From: Oreocharis arfaki
Lineage: Eukaryota; Chordata; Aves; Passeriformes; Paramythiidae
Length of the DNA stretch: 64,000 bases
Reading direction: 5' to 3'
Assembly (NCBI GenBank): GCA_013398015.1
Contig: VZRR01012423.1
Span: forward strand, 1,000,996 to 1,064,995
The notes under the pieces are model-generated. The model was not told the DNA's origin and did not search any database. It worked only from the letters and a program-made list of their open reading frames with translations. The first letter of the stretch is position 1. The number at the start of each line of letters is the position of its first letter. Shown here one piece after another: positions 48,999 through 62,767 of this stretch. The position numbers and the translations under genes are program-made.

Positions 48999-49812
48999 TG
49001 TTATGATCCAATTGTTATTATTATTGAGGTTCTTTAGAAATTCCTCTGCCCCAATTGAGGTGCAAACGAGACCATATGCCAGTGACAATAATAAGGGTTT
49101 TAGTTGATGGTGAATCAGAGAGAGAGAAAGGAAGAAGGAAAGAAAGAAAGGTAAAGCTTAGGTGGGGGTACAGAAAGAAAATGACAGGGACGGAATAAAA
49201 AGAATATCACCGCTCCGTGGGTCCCACTGGTGTCTGAATGATCCTCCTCAGCAGGTCTTCCCGACGGTGAAGGTCCCCCCGAGACACACAGAATCTCAGG
49301 GGTTTGTATGCTCAGGCTGGGCAGGCATGGCTGGGCATGTCCCCCTGGAGGGGGGCAGTCCCTTACAGCAGACTCTGGCTCTGTTGTATCGCTTGCAGTC
49401 CTGTGGGGCAAAGCCTCTCATGTGAATGTCCCGTGGATGTGGTTTGTGGGGCTGGGGGTTCCACAGCTGGGCCAGTTTGTGTATTCGGAGGATGGGTGTT
49501 TATTGCCTCTCACCAGAGGTTATGCCGTGCACCCAAAACCTCCTCCTCCCCCCTCGGTTGGGGGCAGTCTGTGTAAACCTGGCTTCTGTGAGCTGTGCTC
49601 TCCCCCCACCCCAAACTCAGCTAGGATGGCAGCTTTGGCTTTGCCCTATTGTGGAGGCATACCTTCCCCTTGGCCTGAGCTGATTGAACAATGGGTTTCT
49701 TTCAATCTAATCAGCAGTCTGATCTCCAGTCCAAAGTTCTTCAAGAAAGTTTCTGCGGCTGTAGCTCCTTTATATCAATGTTTGAGGCAAAAACTATTTT
49801 CAGTCTCTGACA
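48999..49812. mobile_element. 814-bp solo LTR inserted in a CR1
   Basis: It starts TGTTATGATCC and ends CTCTGACA. GATGT lies on both sides (48994-48998 and 49813-49817), a perfect 5-bp target-site duplication as for class III (ERVL-like) elements. It holds a GA-rich tract (49118-49151). I cannot fix the orientation because no clear TATA/polyadenylation pair is visible. The open frames at 49162-49832 belong to it. Confidence 0.83.
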
Positions 49813-49817
49813 GATGT

Positions 49818-49890
49818 TTGGTCATAGGTTGAACTTGATGAGGTCTCAAAGGTCTTTTCTAGTTGAATCCGTGATTCTGTGATTCTATGA
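49818..49890 (+). repeat. CR1 3' end, right part of the split copy
   Basis: The last CR1 segment (GGTCATAGGTTGAACTTGAT) ends with the tail GTGATTCTGTGATTCTATGA. Joined to 48998 it restores the usual CR1 3' end. Confidence 0.93.
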
Positions 49891-51440
49891 ATCAGAAATG
49901 CACGTTTAGAGAAAAGTATTTCCAGGCCACTGGAATTTTCCTTTAGATTAGAATCAATCCATTTTATAATACATAGAAAGTGGGAAAGGCATGGAAGGCA
50001 GCATGGAAAACAAAGCTGAATAGAGGAAAATGACCTTTTTTTCCTCGTACCATTTATTTTTCCTGTAATATACTATTCAATCTCAGAATTATTTCTAACT
50101 TAATGACTGACAGGTAGAAAAGGTTCAGAAATATGACTTAGGCATGGACAAAATAACTATTCTCACTGGTAGATGAATGTCCAGGTGTCAGACTATTCAG
50201 TAGGGTGGCTTTAAATAATAGCCATAGGTCTTATTTGTACAGTACCTCACAGTCTGCTCTGCCCTCTGTCACATTTGATAAGGAAATAGTCCATTTAGTG
50301 TATTGAGATGTCGACTGCAAGCCTCTGCAGAGAGTAATCATACATTTTTAGGGCATTTTCCATCCTGGCTATCTGATGCTATTCTTGAACTTTGCAATTT
50401 GTTGCCCATGTTTTTTGCAGCATGATTGTATCTATTTTCTTTCTCAGCCCTCTTTCTGTTCAGTTGCTCACAGAAGTCTCCAAGACTGGTTCCCAGGTAC
50501 AAAGTGAGGCTGTACAGTACAGACCTGTGGACTTCATATCTTAGACAGGAAGCTCCTACACTTACTGTGTGCACTCCCAGAAAAACCCTGGTTTTCTCTT
50601 TCAGCTTCCCAGGCCCTACAGGTATAATATTTACATCTGGTACTCTTTTTTATCTGAATCAGAGCCAAAACAACTAACCACAGGCTGAATATATGTACTT
50701 GTAGATGAAAAGCCCTATGAGTTGGTTCTCCAATGTGATTTTCTGAATCAAAAAATGCAGAGAAAGAAGAGGGATAACGGGTGTATTACCAGCCTAGAAA
50801 AAGTGGGATGTCTCTAAATGAAAAGATGGTTAGAAAAGAACCAGAAGTTAATGGAATGTTGATGCATCTCAATTTCAGTCTCCAAAGCTACAAGCAAGAA
50901 AATGAACTGCATCTCAATGACCTGTAAAAGAAACTGGGATATTGACTACTATGAGCTTGAAGCTGATTTAATGAAATCATTCCAAAAGATGTGAGCAAAC
51001 AGCTGGAAGAAGAAAACAGATGGTGAAAAGACCCTGGGATAAATTGCTCACCAAAGTAACAGCAACTGCAGAAATATGTCAAATTTGTTCAAGTTTCAAG
51101 AAGAAAAAACAACTGCTGACCGCTCTGGTGCAAAGGAAAAGCCAAAATCAATCAAAGGTTATTAGCCAAGAAACATCCACAGCATCAACAAAGCAGATCC
51201 TCTCTTCTCAGCAGCTCTCACTGGGACTTTTGCCACTTCTGGGAGTTTGCAGAATGGAGGAAAACCAGTGACTGGAGGTTTTGCTGATCTGCACATTCAC
51301 ACAGAAGGGAACCTCTACTGATGATCAGGCTGCTCCAAGCAAGACCCTGCTGGGGCTGTTGTCGCAGCTGGGATGCACTGGGGAACTTCTGAGACCTGCC
51401 CTGGGACTCTGCTGGCTCAGCGGATGATGGAGAAGTGCCA
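49891..51440. other. Intergenic sequence, nothing recognised
   Basis: AT-rich DNA with short chance open frames only. Confidence 0.55.
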
Positions 51441-51860
51441 TGGTTTAACCCCAGCTGGCAACTCAGCCCCTCACAGCCATTCAATCAACTCCCCTTGGTG
51501 GGATGGTGGCAAAAATAGGGAGTGATAAAGTGAGAAATCTTGTGTAGATTGAGATAAAGGCAGTTTAATAGGTAAAGCAAAAGCCATGCACACAAGCGAA
51601 GCAAAACAAGGAATTGATTCACCACTTCCCGTGGGCAGGTGGGTGTTCAGACATTCCCAGGAAAGCAGGGCTCCATCACACGTAACAGTGACTTGACAAA
51701 TGCCACCACTCTGAATGTTCCCTCTTTCCTTCTTTTGCCCCCAGCCTTTTACCCTGACAATGACACCATATGTTGTGAAATATCCCTTTCGTCAGTTGGG
51801 GTCAGCTGTCTCAGCTTTGTCCCCTCCCAAGTTCTTGTGCACCCCCAGCCTCTTTGCTGA
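51441..51860 (-). mobile_element. LTR fragment of the same family as 36880-37423
   Basis: It shares with the earlier copy the strings GCCATGCA, AAGCAAAACAA, GGTGTTCAG, CAGGAAAGCAG and CAGTTTAATAGG in the same order. Its left end, TGGTTTAACCCC, is the complete inverted LTR end. The right part diverges from about 51860, so the U3 start is missing and no target-site duplication can be read. Confidence 0.75.
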
Positions 51861-54800
51861 GTTTTGTTTTCCTGTCTTGGATGTGTTATTGTAATGTTGT
51901 CAGTAATTTAGCCAATTTTTTTATGCAAAATACACCCCTACTAATGGAAATATTTCATTTATCATCATTATCATGCTTTTTTCAGTTTTCAAACTTATGC
52001 TGCTGAGAGAGCTCCAGGGTAATCATGTGTATCTTGAGAGCGGGATGGAGAAAACACAAAGGCCACAGCAAAGAGTTTGCTTAACCACTTGTCCCTCCAC
52101 AAATCCCTGCTTTTCCTGATGAAGTGCTTTACAAAGTAATACTATAGACCAAAAAGATTAAGCTTTTGAAGTGAAGGAAGCCGCTGAGTCACAGCTTGGT
52201 GAGCAGTGGTTGAACAGTAACTGGGAAAAAAAACCTGTTTGATATCAAATACAATACAGGATATTGTAGGAGACACTTGCATATTTTAAATATTGTACAA
52301 TGGACCACCAACACGCTATTCACATATACACACAAGTAAATTAGATGATACTTCATTTTCTCTATCTCTCACAGAAGAGTAAGAGGCTGGATCAACTCAC
52401 TCAGAAGAAACATGATTCCCAAGAGTACCCAGAGCTTCAGTTCAAAGCTCAGATCAATAAGGTATTCCTGTGCCCTAGAATAAAGACTTGTAAATATGTA
52501 CTTGCCACCTGATTCTCTTTGTAATATAACCAGGGGGTATGTCTCAACTAGTGATAATTGGAAAACACCACATGTGAGAAATCACCTTCCTTCAGAAAGA
52601 GACAGCCAAAAATAGAACTGAGCAGATCACAGCCCAGGGCGCTCCAGGATCTTTCCACATGAATAAGAGCGAGTGAAAATGAAATGGCAGAATGCAGGCT
52701 GATGACAGCCTGTCTGCCTGCTAGATGTGACCTGAAAATGGATTTTATAACATTTTCAACTACTATCAGGATTCAGGCTGCGTATCTTTGTTACCTGCAC
52801 ACAAATATTTTAGAGGGAAAGGGGTGGCTCTTTTTCTGGCCATGCCTTTTAGCAGGCATGAGATATCCCCAAACCCTTTGGCTTTATATGTGGTATCTGC
52901 TATGCATCTTTCTCTGCCAAGAACTCCTGTTTCACACTGAGAAAGTAATTTTAGGAGTAATGAACCTGCCATTTCCATCAGACATGAACACTGTGCCAGC
53001 CCTGGCTTGCTGCTGGAAAGCAGGGTCCACTGTGCAGGCTGGAGCTTGGCTGGAAGAGGTGGGCACCGTGGGTTTAGAGAAAGCAGTGGGGTTTTAAGAG
53101 CAGGAGACCAAACCCAGCATCTCTTTGGTTTGGTACCCAGCTTTCAACAAGCACCAGGGCTGGGTGCCTGCAGGTTGGGTTGGACAAGATGTCTCAGGTA
53201 TCTGGGAGTCTTCTTCAGGGAACGTGTCTGGCCATCAGACTGGCCGCTACACAGGCGTCTGTACATCAGGGTAACTTATTTCAGCATCAAGAGCATTTTC
53301 GTTTTGCTTCTGACAAAGCGTGAGGAGAATCATCAGAGATGCATCAGAGGCCCCTGCCATACCTAGCTTACCTGCATATCTGGATGGAAGCATGGCCCAA
53401 GGAAGCTGCAGCTTTGTCTAAGGTTATTCTAAGGAAGGAAGAAACATCTCATCCAATCTCCTGCTGTTTGGCAGCAGCCAGATCGCTTTCTCACAGGAGT
53501 TTTTCAATGTACCTGTTCAGCAGGACAGCCTGACTAGAAGAAATCTGAAGTGCAGGATTAGAGGACAGGCTTCTGTTACAGCACGTGCCCAACCCACCTG
53601 CCTTCACCACACCAATCACCTTGAGAGGAGAGTGACCATGGAGGTTTCAACTGGACATGGAGACAATAGGCAGACAGCAGCTACAATAGGACAACAAAAC
53701 AGGAAAAGAAAACAACAAACCTGTGCTCAGTGCTGAACCATGATATTCACCCAGCAGCTGATCCTCTGCCTAAGACTCTTCAGACAGCAAGTGGCTTCTG
53801 ACTGTGACAGGCAATTTGTTCTGTCCTTTCTAAACCCCAAGAGCTACCACCACTTTTTTCTGTATTGTTCAACATGCAAAAAATTAAGAGATGGTCTTCC
53901 TTCTCTGTACTAGGGCTTTAATTATAATCTGGAATTTGTAGTGTTAGGTAGGTTTGTATTTTTGGGGAAAGAGATGCTTTTCTGTGCTCCTTTTTCCAGT
54001 AGTGGTCATGGTGTGAGGGGTGGGTCAGATGAGGAGGTCCCTGCTTGGACTCCCTCCCCCTCTGCCAGCTAAAGCAGAATGGCAGCACGTAAGTTAACTA
54101 AAATGGTTAACCAAATTGGCCAATGACCTTATAATAATAATGCTTGAATATTACTTGTGTTCTCTCAGCATAAGGAATAAGGGGAGTGCGAAGGAGTGGC
54201 CGACGTGTTGCAGTGTGAACCAATAGGGAGAACTCGAGGAGTGGCCAGGACTAGGGGCAAGGGAAGGAGGGAGAGGGCAGGAAGTGATCAGTAAGAGGGG
54301 GTACAGCGCCACAGACATGAGTCCAGCACAATCTTCTGGGGCAAGCACTGTGCTTGGTTGCAGAGGGTTACATCTTCCCGTGAGGTGATGAAGATCATCT
54401 CTCCACACCCCCATTTCTGTTTGGTACAGCACTAGAGTGAGTGACAATGAGTGGTGACACGGCATCAACTCCCATGGGACATGATCCCCGTGTTTCTGGC
54501 CAAGACTGTGGAATGACTGATTCCCTGCCAATGTCTCAGCTCCTTGGTCTCAAACTCTTGGACCATCCTCCCAGACATCCCAGTTTCTTGGTCCCAAACT
54601 CCAGCACCAAAGTGCCAATTTCACTGAAATCCACAGGGAAATTTCTTCTCCTTCCACAGCACTGCCATTTCAGTAACTTTTTGCTTTGTGTGACAAAATG
54701 CCACATTTTCACAGAGTGATGTTTTTTTCCCTGTAGCAAAGCTTCCACTAGTATTGGATAGGCTTTCACCTGCCTTTGGCCTAGAGCGGTGAGATCTCCA

Positions 54801-56885
54801 TTCCTGGACAAAGAAACATTTGTCCTGTAGTTTGAATTAAATAAAGGAAAAGAGAAAAGAAAAGCAAAAGCAGAAGAGATGGAAGAAGATGGGGCCACAG
54901 CTGAGGGGGCTGGGACACCTGAAATCAGAAAGCCCCAAGGAGACTGAGTATTAGAAAGACAGTAGGTCAAAGCTGCACATTAAATTTATCACCAGGCTGT
55001 TATTTTTATATAGTTGGGTCATCCATCACAGGGATGTTTTCTCTAAATGAGTGAAGCATGTGGCAAGCTGCCCTTACAGTTATGTGCACATACAGAAGTA
55101 AAACACCTTGTCCTAATTTTTGCCAGAAATCTCCAAGTACACTAAGAACACAAGGAGATTTTTTTCTGACTCCACTTACTGTATCTCCGTCTGTTTTATA
55201 ATAACCCTGCACTGAAGGTGGGACATCAATTCGATTCATCGCATGTCATTTATCAAGTTTGCAAAGATACACAGAAGCCATCCCTTTAGGGATGGGAAGT
55301 TCTGATACTCAGAGAAATTAAAGTTAATATCTACTTTGCTGGTGTAATGGAAAATTTTATTACTTTCAGAAACATATTTCAAGTTGGGAGACAAAGGTTT
55401 TAGGCAGATCTTTTGGAGAAAATTGAGGTTTATTGAAAATGGATATAAAAGTAGATTAAGCCTCTTCCTATACATTAATGCACCATATTTTGGAGTGTTC
55501 CAAGAGGTCTGGCTAGCTTATGAAAAATCTGAGCTTGTATAACTAAATAGTCAAGTTTACGAGGGGACATCCTACAGGTAAGCCCAGTGTTTGCATTGAA
55601 GCAGCCTGAACACTGGGAAGTGTCTGTAAAACCAGGCAAAAGAAAATTAAACTAGACAATTTGAAAATCCATTCTTACTGAAAAAAATATGTATGACAAA
55701 CACCCTCGCAAAAATCTCAACTACTGTAAAATGTTGTAGCAGCAGTAACTTCAGCAGACTAACTGAAACTCGTCTCGGAGACATAAGCACCGTTTTGTCT
55801 TCTGCTCTTCTGGCAGTGCCTAGATAAGCAGGTAAGATTTGATACCATTGGCTGATAGATAGGTGATGTCTGAGAGAAAAATGCCATCCTCTGATGTTAA
55901 TGCTCTGCTTGCTTGCCAAGGGATTTGCAAAGCAGGGAGTGCAGGACATCACTGGTGAACTTCAGCTTCAGTGGTGAGTGTCCTCCTTAGACAGGATTCT
56001 CATCACCAAGAGGGTCTGAGATACCCATGTCAGTGCCATAAACAGATGCAAAAGTAGGTCCATCACAACTCTGAGTTGGGCTGTAGTTGGCACCACTGCT
56101 GGGGGGGTTGACTGTCCTGGATGCTGCTCTGGGATGGTGACAAAGTGCATCAGACCTGCATGAGCCTCCAGTAACAAACAGGTTGAGAAATGACAGCTTC
56201 CAAAAGGTGAATAGTGTCTTTCTGAAGAATATCAGTGGGTGCTACTGTTTTTAATCTAGTACCATAAATCATAAAGTTGTCTATGAGAAAACTGTTACTC
56301 CTCCCTAATGTTCTTCTAAACAAATCTGTTCTGCCTCATGTTCCCAATGCTCACCATTATGATCTCCTCTACACAGTTGTTCCAGCTCCAGTGCACATCA
56401 GTGCCACTGTCCTGCCTCCATCCTTCAGGTCAGTCAGCATCGTCCTAGACTTCACACATGGCCAGTACAAGAATGGCTCCCTCCCAGAAGGCTTCCTGAC
56501 ACAGCTGTATTGGAGCGAGATGTTTTCCTTCCTGCTCTCCTAAGACCAAAAGCACCAAGTCCTCCCACGCGCCCCAGCGTTCCACACAACAGATAGCGTT
56601 TTGTACCCGAGAACAGGCTGTGCAAAGAACGCTCATGGAGCCTGATGGACAACCAGAAAAACTGGAATGTCACTGGAACACTTCTTCCATTGAATCTAAA
56701 ATAGGAAACTAGAGACAGTGCTTTATGTAGGGAAAATGCAGGAGAGAATTCTCTTGTGATACTGGAACTGGAATTGTGATGCTTCACTAAGCTAAGCATT
56801 GCTGTGAATAGCAGATCTGTGGCAGAAGTGACCTGGAATGGGAATTTATGGGCATGGAGAGAGAGAAATGGCCAGAAATGGTGGG
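51861..56885. other. Intergenic sequence with one short LTR remnant
   Basis: No conserved gene was recognised. Open frames such as 52684-53097 (plus) and 54536-54970 (minus) show no family motifs. The LTR remnant at 54206-54313 is listed separately. Confidence 0.5.
54206..54313 (+). mobile_element. Internally deleted relative of the 43005-43331 LTR
   Basis: It begins TGTTGCAGTG and ends GTACAGCGCCACA like the LTR at 43005, and shares ACCAATAGGGAGAACT and GTGGCCAGGACTAGGGG, but lacks about 200 bases of the interior including the GA microsatellite. The flanks do not form a clean target-site duplication. Confidence 0.75.
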
Positions 56886-57175
56886 AATCATAGAATCACA
56901 GTTATAGAATGATTTATATTGGAAGAGACCTTAAAGATCACCTCATTCCAGCTCCCCTGCCATGGACAGGGACACTTTCCACTCAACACCTTGTCCAGTT
57001 TGGCCTTGAATGCTTCCAGAGATGAGGTCTCCACAGCTTCTCTGGGCAACCTGTCTCACCATCCTCACAATAAAGAATTTATTCTTTATATATAATTCTA
57101 CCACCCTTAGAAGCACAGCTCCTTCAGTAAGAAATTGGTGTCTCCTGTCGCAGGGAGTTGCCACCACATTCTGAG
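56886..57175 (-). repeat. CR1 LINE 3' end, reverse orientation
   Basis: It opens with the inverted tail AATCATAGAATCACAG and GAAGAGACCTTAAAGATCAC, followed by GACACTTTCCACTCAACACC and TCTCTGGGCAACCTGTCTCA. Confidence 0.92.
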
Positions 57176-60100
57176 TCTGTGGATGACCCTAGCCTCTAAG
57201 ATTTCAAATAAAGACTCCAAAAAAGCTAGTTAACCTAAATCCAAATCAAGAAGCAGCTGTACAATTACTTTCAAAGTTTTGTCACATGTCTAAATTACAT
57301 GGGAGCATTGTTTAGATGTGGTCTAATTAGCAGGGTGAAGGGACCTGAGAAGACTCTTTTGCCTAGAAGACCTTTCAGGTATGAGGATAGAAGAGAAAGG
57401 GAGTAGAAAAAGTCTCGCAATCTGTTTTGTATACAACTAAACCTCTCCATGGCAAAGAAGCATATGGTATGAATGCAGAAACTCATTAGTGCAGACCTTT
57501 GGGAGTCACTATGATTAAGCAAAACAGAGCCAGATGAATATTTGAGAGAAAGAACAAATTGCCAAGGCCAGAGAAAAATAACTGAAAGCCAAGTGACTAC
57601 AGTTGCAGACTCACGAAAGGGATATTCAGGAATGTGATTTCTGGGAAACACTTTTTCCGAGAAAGGTTTTTGGCTCTTTGAGACCAATCCAGACACGGAG
57701 ACAGTAGGTTAGCTCAGTTCTCAGTGGTGAAGCAGGGAGATATTTAGGTTGTTAGCAAGGAGCTGATGATATTTTTCTGTGGACTGTTTCCACCTCCTAG
57801 TACTTTAAATGTTTCAAGAATTTAAGAGCCTTCCCTGGGTTGCTCAGATTCTTGGTCCTTCTTTTTACAGCAAGATCTTCTAAAGTTAAAATATCCTTGC
57901 AGAAATGTAATGAAGACAACTATCCTTCCCCTTCCAGAAGGGAATATGGAGTCACAACAAAAGATAAATGTGTATAACCTCACACACATCCTTCAGTCAC
58001 CAGGAAATTAACTGCTTTAAATCTTCTTTTCTTGGCCTTTTGCCCACCTTTACATGGCTTTCATCAAGAACTCTTACCTACCAGACCTTATTGAGCATCT
58101 AAACCCTAAAGCTGAAAAAGATCTAATTGAGCTGATCGAAGGAGAAAAATTACAGAGAAACCACAGTTTGTAAGGGACTATTTTAAATGCTAGCTGCTTC
58201 TACTACATTTAACTTGAATCTGTGAGCTGGTTATAGGAGGCTATGTTTTAAACATGTACAGACTGTATTATGGTGATGATTTATCAAATACACATTCTGC
58301 AATCAAAAATGTAGTGCTTCTTTGCTACTTGTACCTTTCGGTTAAACTGGATTTCTCTATCCTGTATTTTGAACAACATTATTTTGAACATTAATTAGAA
58401 GCTAAAGCTTTCAAATAATATATGGTGTTTGTAGTAGGCTTGTTCAGTGACCTTCAAACACTAATTTTTTGCTTTAAATGTCAGACCCAAGTTTACTGTA
58501 GCATTTTAAGTCATGTCGTTATTCTTAAAACCTGGTGCCAACTTGTAGTTCTCCATTGGAGTAGGTGGAAAAGGATCATGGATGAGCATTCATTACTCAC
58601 ATCTGTGTAACATTCAGGTGAAACCAGCTTGAATTTTGCTTAGAAGTACCTTGACCTGGTACTCTAGTCTAAGCCTTTCCAAAATGATGGACACATGATT
58701 GTGTATCAATGACTTTGGTGCAAGGATCCTGTCCTAAGCTCCTGGTGAGAGATGCTCTCTTCACCCTGCTCCTCACCTCTGCCACTGGGAGGTTGTGCTG
58801 TGATGGGGAACAGAGAAGTGGCTTTCCTCTGCAGCTGTGACGCGCTTGAGGTGACAGGATGCAGGAGTGGAATGTCAGGGCACACAGCTCATTCATCTTC
58901 ACAGGGTTCTGTCACACGGGCTTTGCCCTGGGTAGGCACAATTGGGCTTTCTAGTAGGACAGGCTGGGAAATTCCTCTGCTGGAGGGGAATGAGGAGAGT
59001 GGAACCTCGTAGTCCAGGTGGCTTGCCAAGTGCCGTTCATGGAGGAATGTTTACGTGTGTGTCCTTGACAGTGCATCTCTGAGGAAAATGTCAGCTTCTG
59101 TGGAGCTGGCAAGCCCCTGCAAGGCTGGCAACACTGTTCTCTGGGGAAGGCTTGTCCTCCTCCTCCCCAGCTCTGTCTGTTGAGAGTAACCTGCATCAGC
59201 CTCCAGGAAACAGCTCTAGACAATGGGGTCAGGAGTACAAGTGAAACCTTCCTGCACAGCTGTGTGCACTGGGGCCTGAGCTGCTTGCTCAGCTGTGCCT
59301 CACCAAAAGCAGCTCGTTGGTGATCAGCAAAACCTGCCCAACACCTGCAACACTCCGATGGTCACGTCACCCTGCCAAGGGAATAGCGCAAGAGAGATGG
59401 GAATGATGGTGGCTTTGCTGCTGACATGAAGATGATTTAAATATTCCTGATAGATTCCCCTTGCATGTGGTGGGTCTGCTCTTTCTGGGCTTGGTTTTAA
59501 ACTGGTTTTGCATCAGCTTTGAACAGAGCCTCCCTATAATTCCACAGGCTCAGTGGTGAAGGCAAGAGATCCCAGAGATCCCAGCCCCAACTCACACCCC
59601 AGGGAGCAGCCTGCCACAGTTAATGAACGGGAACAGCTTCTCACAGCTGTGGAGATGAAACTTTGCACTGGAAGCACTGGTGTGTCCCGCACTTATTTCA
59701 GTCTTGAGACATGATCAAGGAAAGCCTGCAGCTTGTGTTGCTAAGTGGCTGCCACCATAACAAATCTTCATGTGCCTTTTCTAGCTCATTGCTGCCTCCT
59801 TCAGCATCAGCAGGACTAGGTACACGTTTGCATTTATGTAATTACAAAATGCAAAATGGTATGATTAGTTTATTTTCAGGGTCTCTCATTAGGTACTTGA
59901 CCAGAGAAGCATTCCTAAGCATCAAATTTGGCTTTGAAATCCAAATGCTAAGCTACTTCTCCTTCTATTTCATCTTATAACATTGACTGTGGTTTCTTAT
60001 TCCTTAAACATCAGCATTTCTTTTGTTTTGGAGATTAGTCCCATAGTCAAGAAATATGAGAAGCAGCTTAATTTGTACAAATTTAGTTGAACTTCTCTGC

Positions 60101-62761
60101 AAAAATGCTCAGCAGTGGAACAGTTTATGGTATTCTGATCCCTTCGTTTCAGAGGTCACAATCCAGTGCGATGTGTGGTACATGCTGCCTGTGAATTTAC
60201 TCCAGTTCTGGCTTCCTCTCCAGTAACGTGAGGACTGGATATATTAACTTTCACAAAATGAACAGAAAATTAGTGCGGACACATCCGCTGGCAGAGGCTG
60301 GGCTTGGGCTCTGTCATAGAAATACCTGATTTGAAGAACTTTCAACTTCTGCCTCAGAAAAACGGAGTATTAATAAGTGGTGTGCAAGTTGATGATGAAC
60401 AGGCCAGTCCACAGTTTTAGCCAGGGCTGGGACTCTTGAATTCAAACTGCGACTTTGTGAATAATTTTCTTAGACTGATTTAACACACATGCAAAGTTGG
60501 CACAGCCATCCAAAAAAGCAATAATCACTCCTTCCCTTCTCTATTCTCCTGCCTGGTGCTTCTTGTGTTATGCTGGCACAAGTTTCTGTGTGGCTGCCCA
60601 GTGCGCAGGATGTAGGCATTGATCCAGCTGGGAAAAAAAACATGTTTCTTTTGGTGGGTTTTACCCTGAATCAGTTCCCACTATCCCCAAACCTAGAAAA
60701 CTGAATTGTACAAATAACTGCCAGCATTACCTGGGCACTACAAGGCAGGGAAAGAGAAAGTGTTTTGAGAAAGTAGCAGAACAATTTAATTCAGAGAGGA
60801 GTCCTTGCACGGAGAACACTGCTGGTGGTAAACCCCCATCTACTCTAGAAGGATGCCAAGTGTCATGAGCAACTCTGTGTTTCTCATCACATGTATTCTT
60901 GAGCAGTGTCAAACATTTATAAACATCCATGATTAAAGGTCAACCACACATCCTCAATTATTTAGTGTTCGTTTCAGGCTATGTTATGATGTTTAATGTT
61001 TTTATTGAAAACAAAAATTGGGCAAACAAGAAAAGCAGGGAGGCTGGGGAAAGGAGAATGTGTAGAGAGCCAGCTCATGACAACCAAACTACCTCTTGTA
61101 TCCTTCCTGGCTGCTGGGGAATATCTAGGCACAAATGAAATTGGAGGGTGTGTTCTCCCAGAAAGGTTCTGGCACTTCATTCTACTTACGATACAACACT
61201 AACACTAGTATTTGGCTAATACAAATATTTTCTTCTACCTGAGATTTTGGAATTCTTTTTTTTATTCTGCACAAAGATGTTTTAAGCTAAAACAAATATA
61301 AACCCAGCTCCTGTTAAAAGAACTAGAGAAAATCTTCCCTTCTTCTACCTCCTGTTCTTGTCTGTCCCATGGCTTTACTGGACAGTGAAAGGTCAGCAAG
61401 AAATGCAGAGAACTGTCCTTTCTTCCTTGTGTGTTGGGACAACCTATTTCTTGGTAGTTCAGCTTTTCTCTATGTTCATGTTGCAGAAATTCACAGTATA
61501 TATTCCAGCCACTTCTTGGAGGTGAAACAGAAAAAAGGTCTGAAAAAGCACAAAGATGAACGCAACCACTTGAGGAAAGATGTACAAGCAGCGCACACTT
61601 GAGAGGTTTAGAAACAGAAAAATTTACCTTAACCCCACTCCCCCTCAACAATAATATTAAGTACCATGACACAGACTCGGGTGTAGCATTGGGATGACAA
61701 TACAGAGTGAAAAATAACCCTTTGAAATTTGACTTCCTTGATTTGCTGGTGTAGGATGTCAGCTGGAAAGACCAAAGCAGAAAAGGTAATTTTGTGCCTG
61801 CAGAAGATGGGCACAGATCAACATCCTCAGCAACATATACTTGACTCTCCAACAAATGCCCTGAGGCAAAGTTGCACACAACAGCTGCCAGGTGATTGCT
61901 TAACAAGCTGTCTGGTGAATTAGGCAGAATCCTCTACTCATACCCTTCCCAGAAACAGAGCACTATTTAAGCTCCAGCTCTAGATAACATCACCTGCCTG
62001 ACTTCTTCCCTTACACCTCAGTTGGAATAAAATGGAGCAGTGTGTCTTCAAGGTGATCAGACACACAGGGCAGGAATTCATCCAACAACACAATCTCACA
62101 GAAGAAATATTTCCTTAGATTCCTGAACTCTTACCTTTTTCACACACCAAGGAGGAGTAATTTGGAAAGCAGGGCATGCACAGTACCCCCACTGTCAAGA
62201 GTTAAGCTTTGCAGACAGAACAACTGCCACCAACGGGATGATGGAGCACAGAGAAGCATACATAGCAATTCCTTCCCCTCACTGCTGCATTACAGCCAAA
62301 GGCACAAGAGCCAGTCCAGCCTGACTGGGAAGCAGTGAGGAACACACTTTATAGTAATGCTCTTGATCAAATCTAAATCCCTCACAAGACAGCTTTCTGG
62401 AAGGAGATGTTACTGAGCTGCGATAAAAATGGCTTCCTATCTAGTAAAAACTAAGTGAATGCTTATGGCTAATTTTCTTTAAAACCATTTTGACATTTGT
62501 TTGAGGAGGAACTATAATAAAATGCAGATGCTGTACTTCTTTACAAAGATGTTGGAGCACTTTAAAAAAAAAAACAACAGCAGTTATAGGGAAAAGAAAG
62601 AATGCCGTGCAACAGGGAGGCCCCCTCCATCTCATTGTTTGTGTCCATAACAGGGAAGGGAAATGTACTTCTTCTACTTCCAGGAGCTATATAAAAACAC
62701 CGATGCTCCATCACCATTCCTAAAAGACCTAATTCAACAGCTGGTCAGTGCATTACCACAA
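57176..62761. other. Intergenic sequence, no conserved gene
   Basis: Unique-looking DNA. It contains the longest non-repeat open frame of the window (minus strand, 61262-61906, 214 codons, opening at a TTG) and a short well-formed frame at 58054-58173. Neither matches a family I know. Confidence 0.5.
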
Positions 62762-62767
62762 AGCCTC

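Noticed and set aside
49308..49832. 174-codon plus-strand frame
   Set aside because: Lies within the 814-bp solo LTR and crosses its right end into CR1.
57000..62700. Search for 3' exons of RAD21, the neighbour expected from mammalian gene order
   Set aside because: No segment resembling the conserved C-terminal part of the protein was found on the minus strand, so the gene probably lies beyond the right edge.
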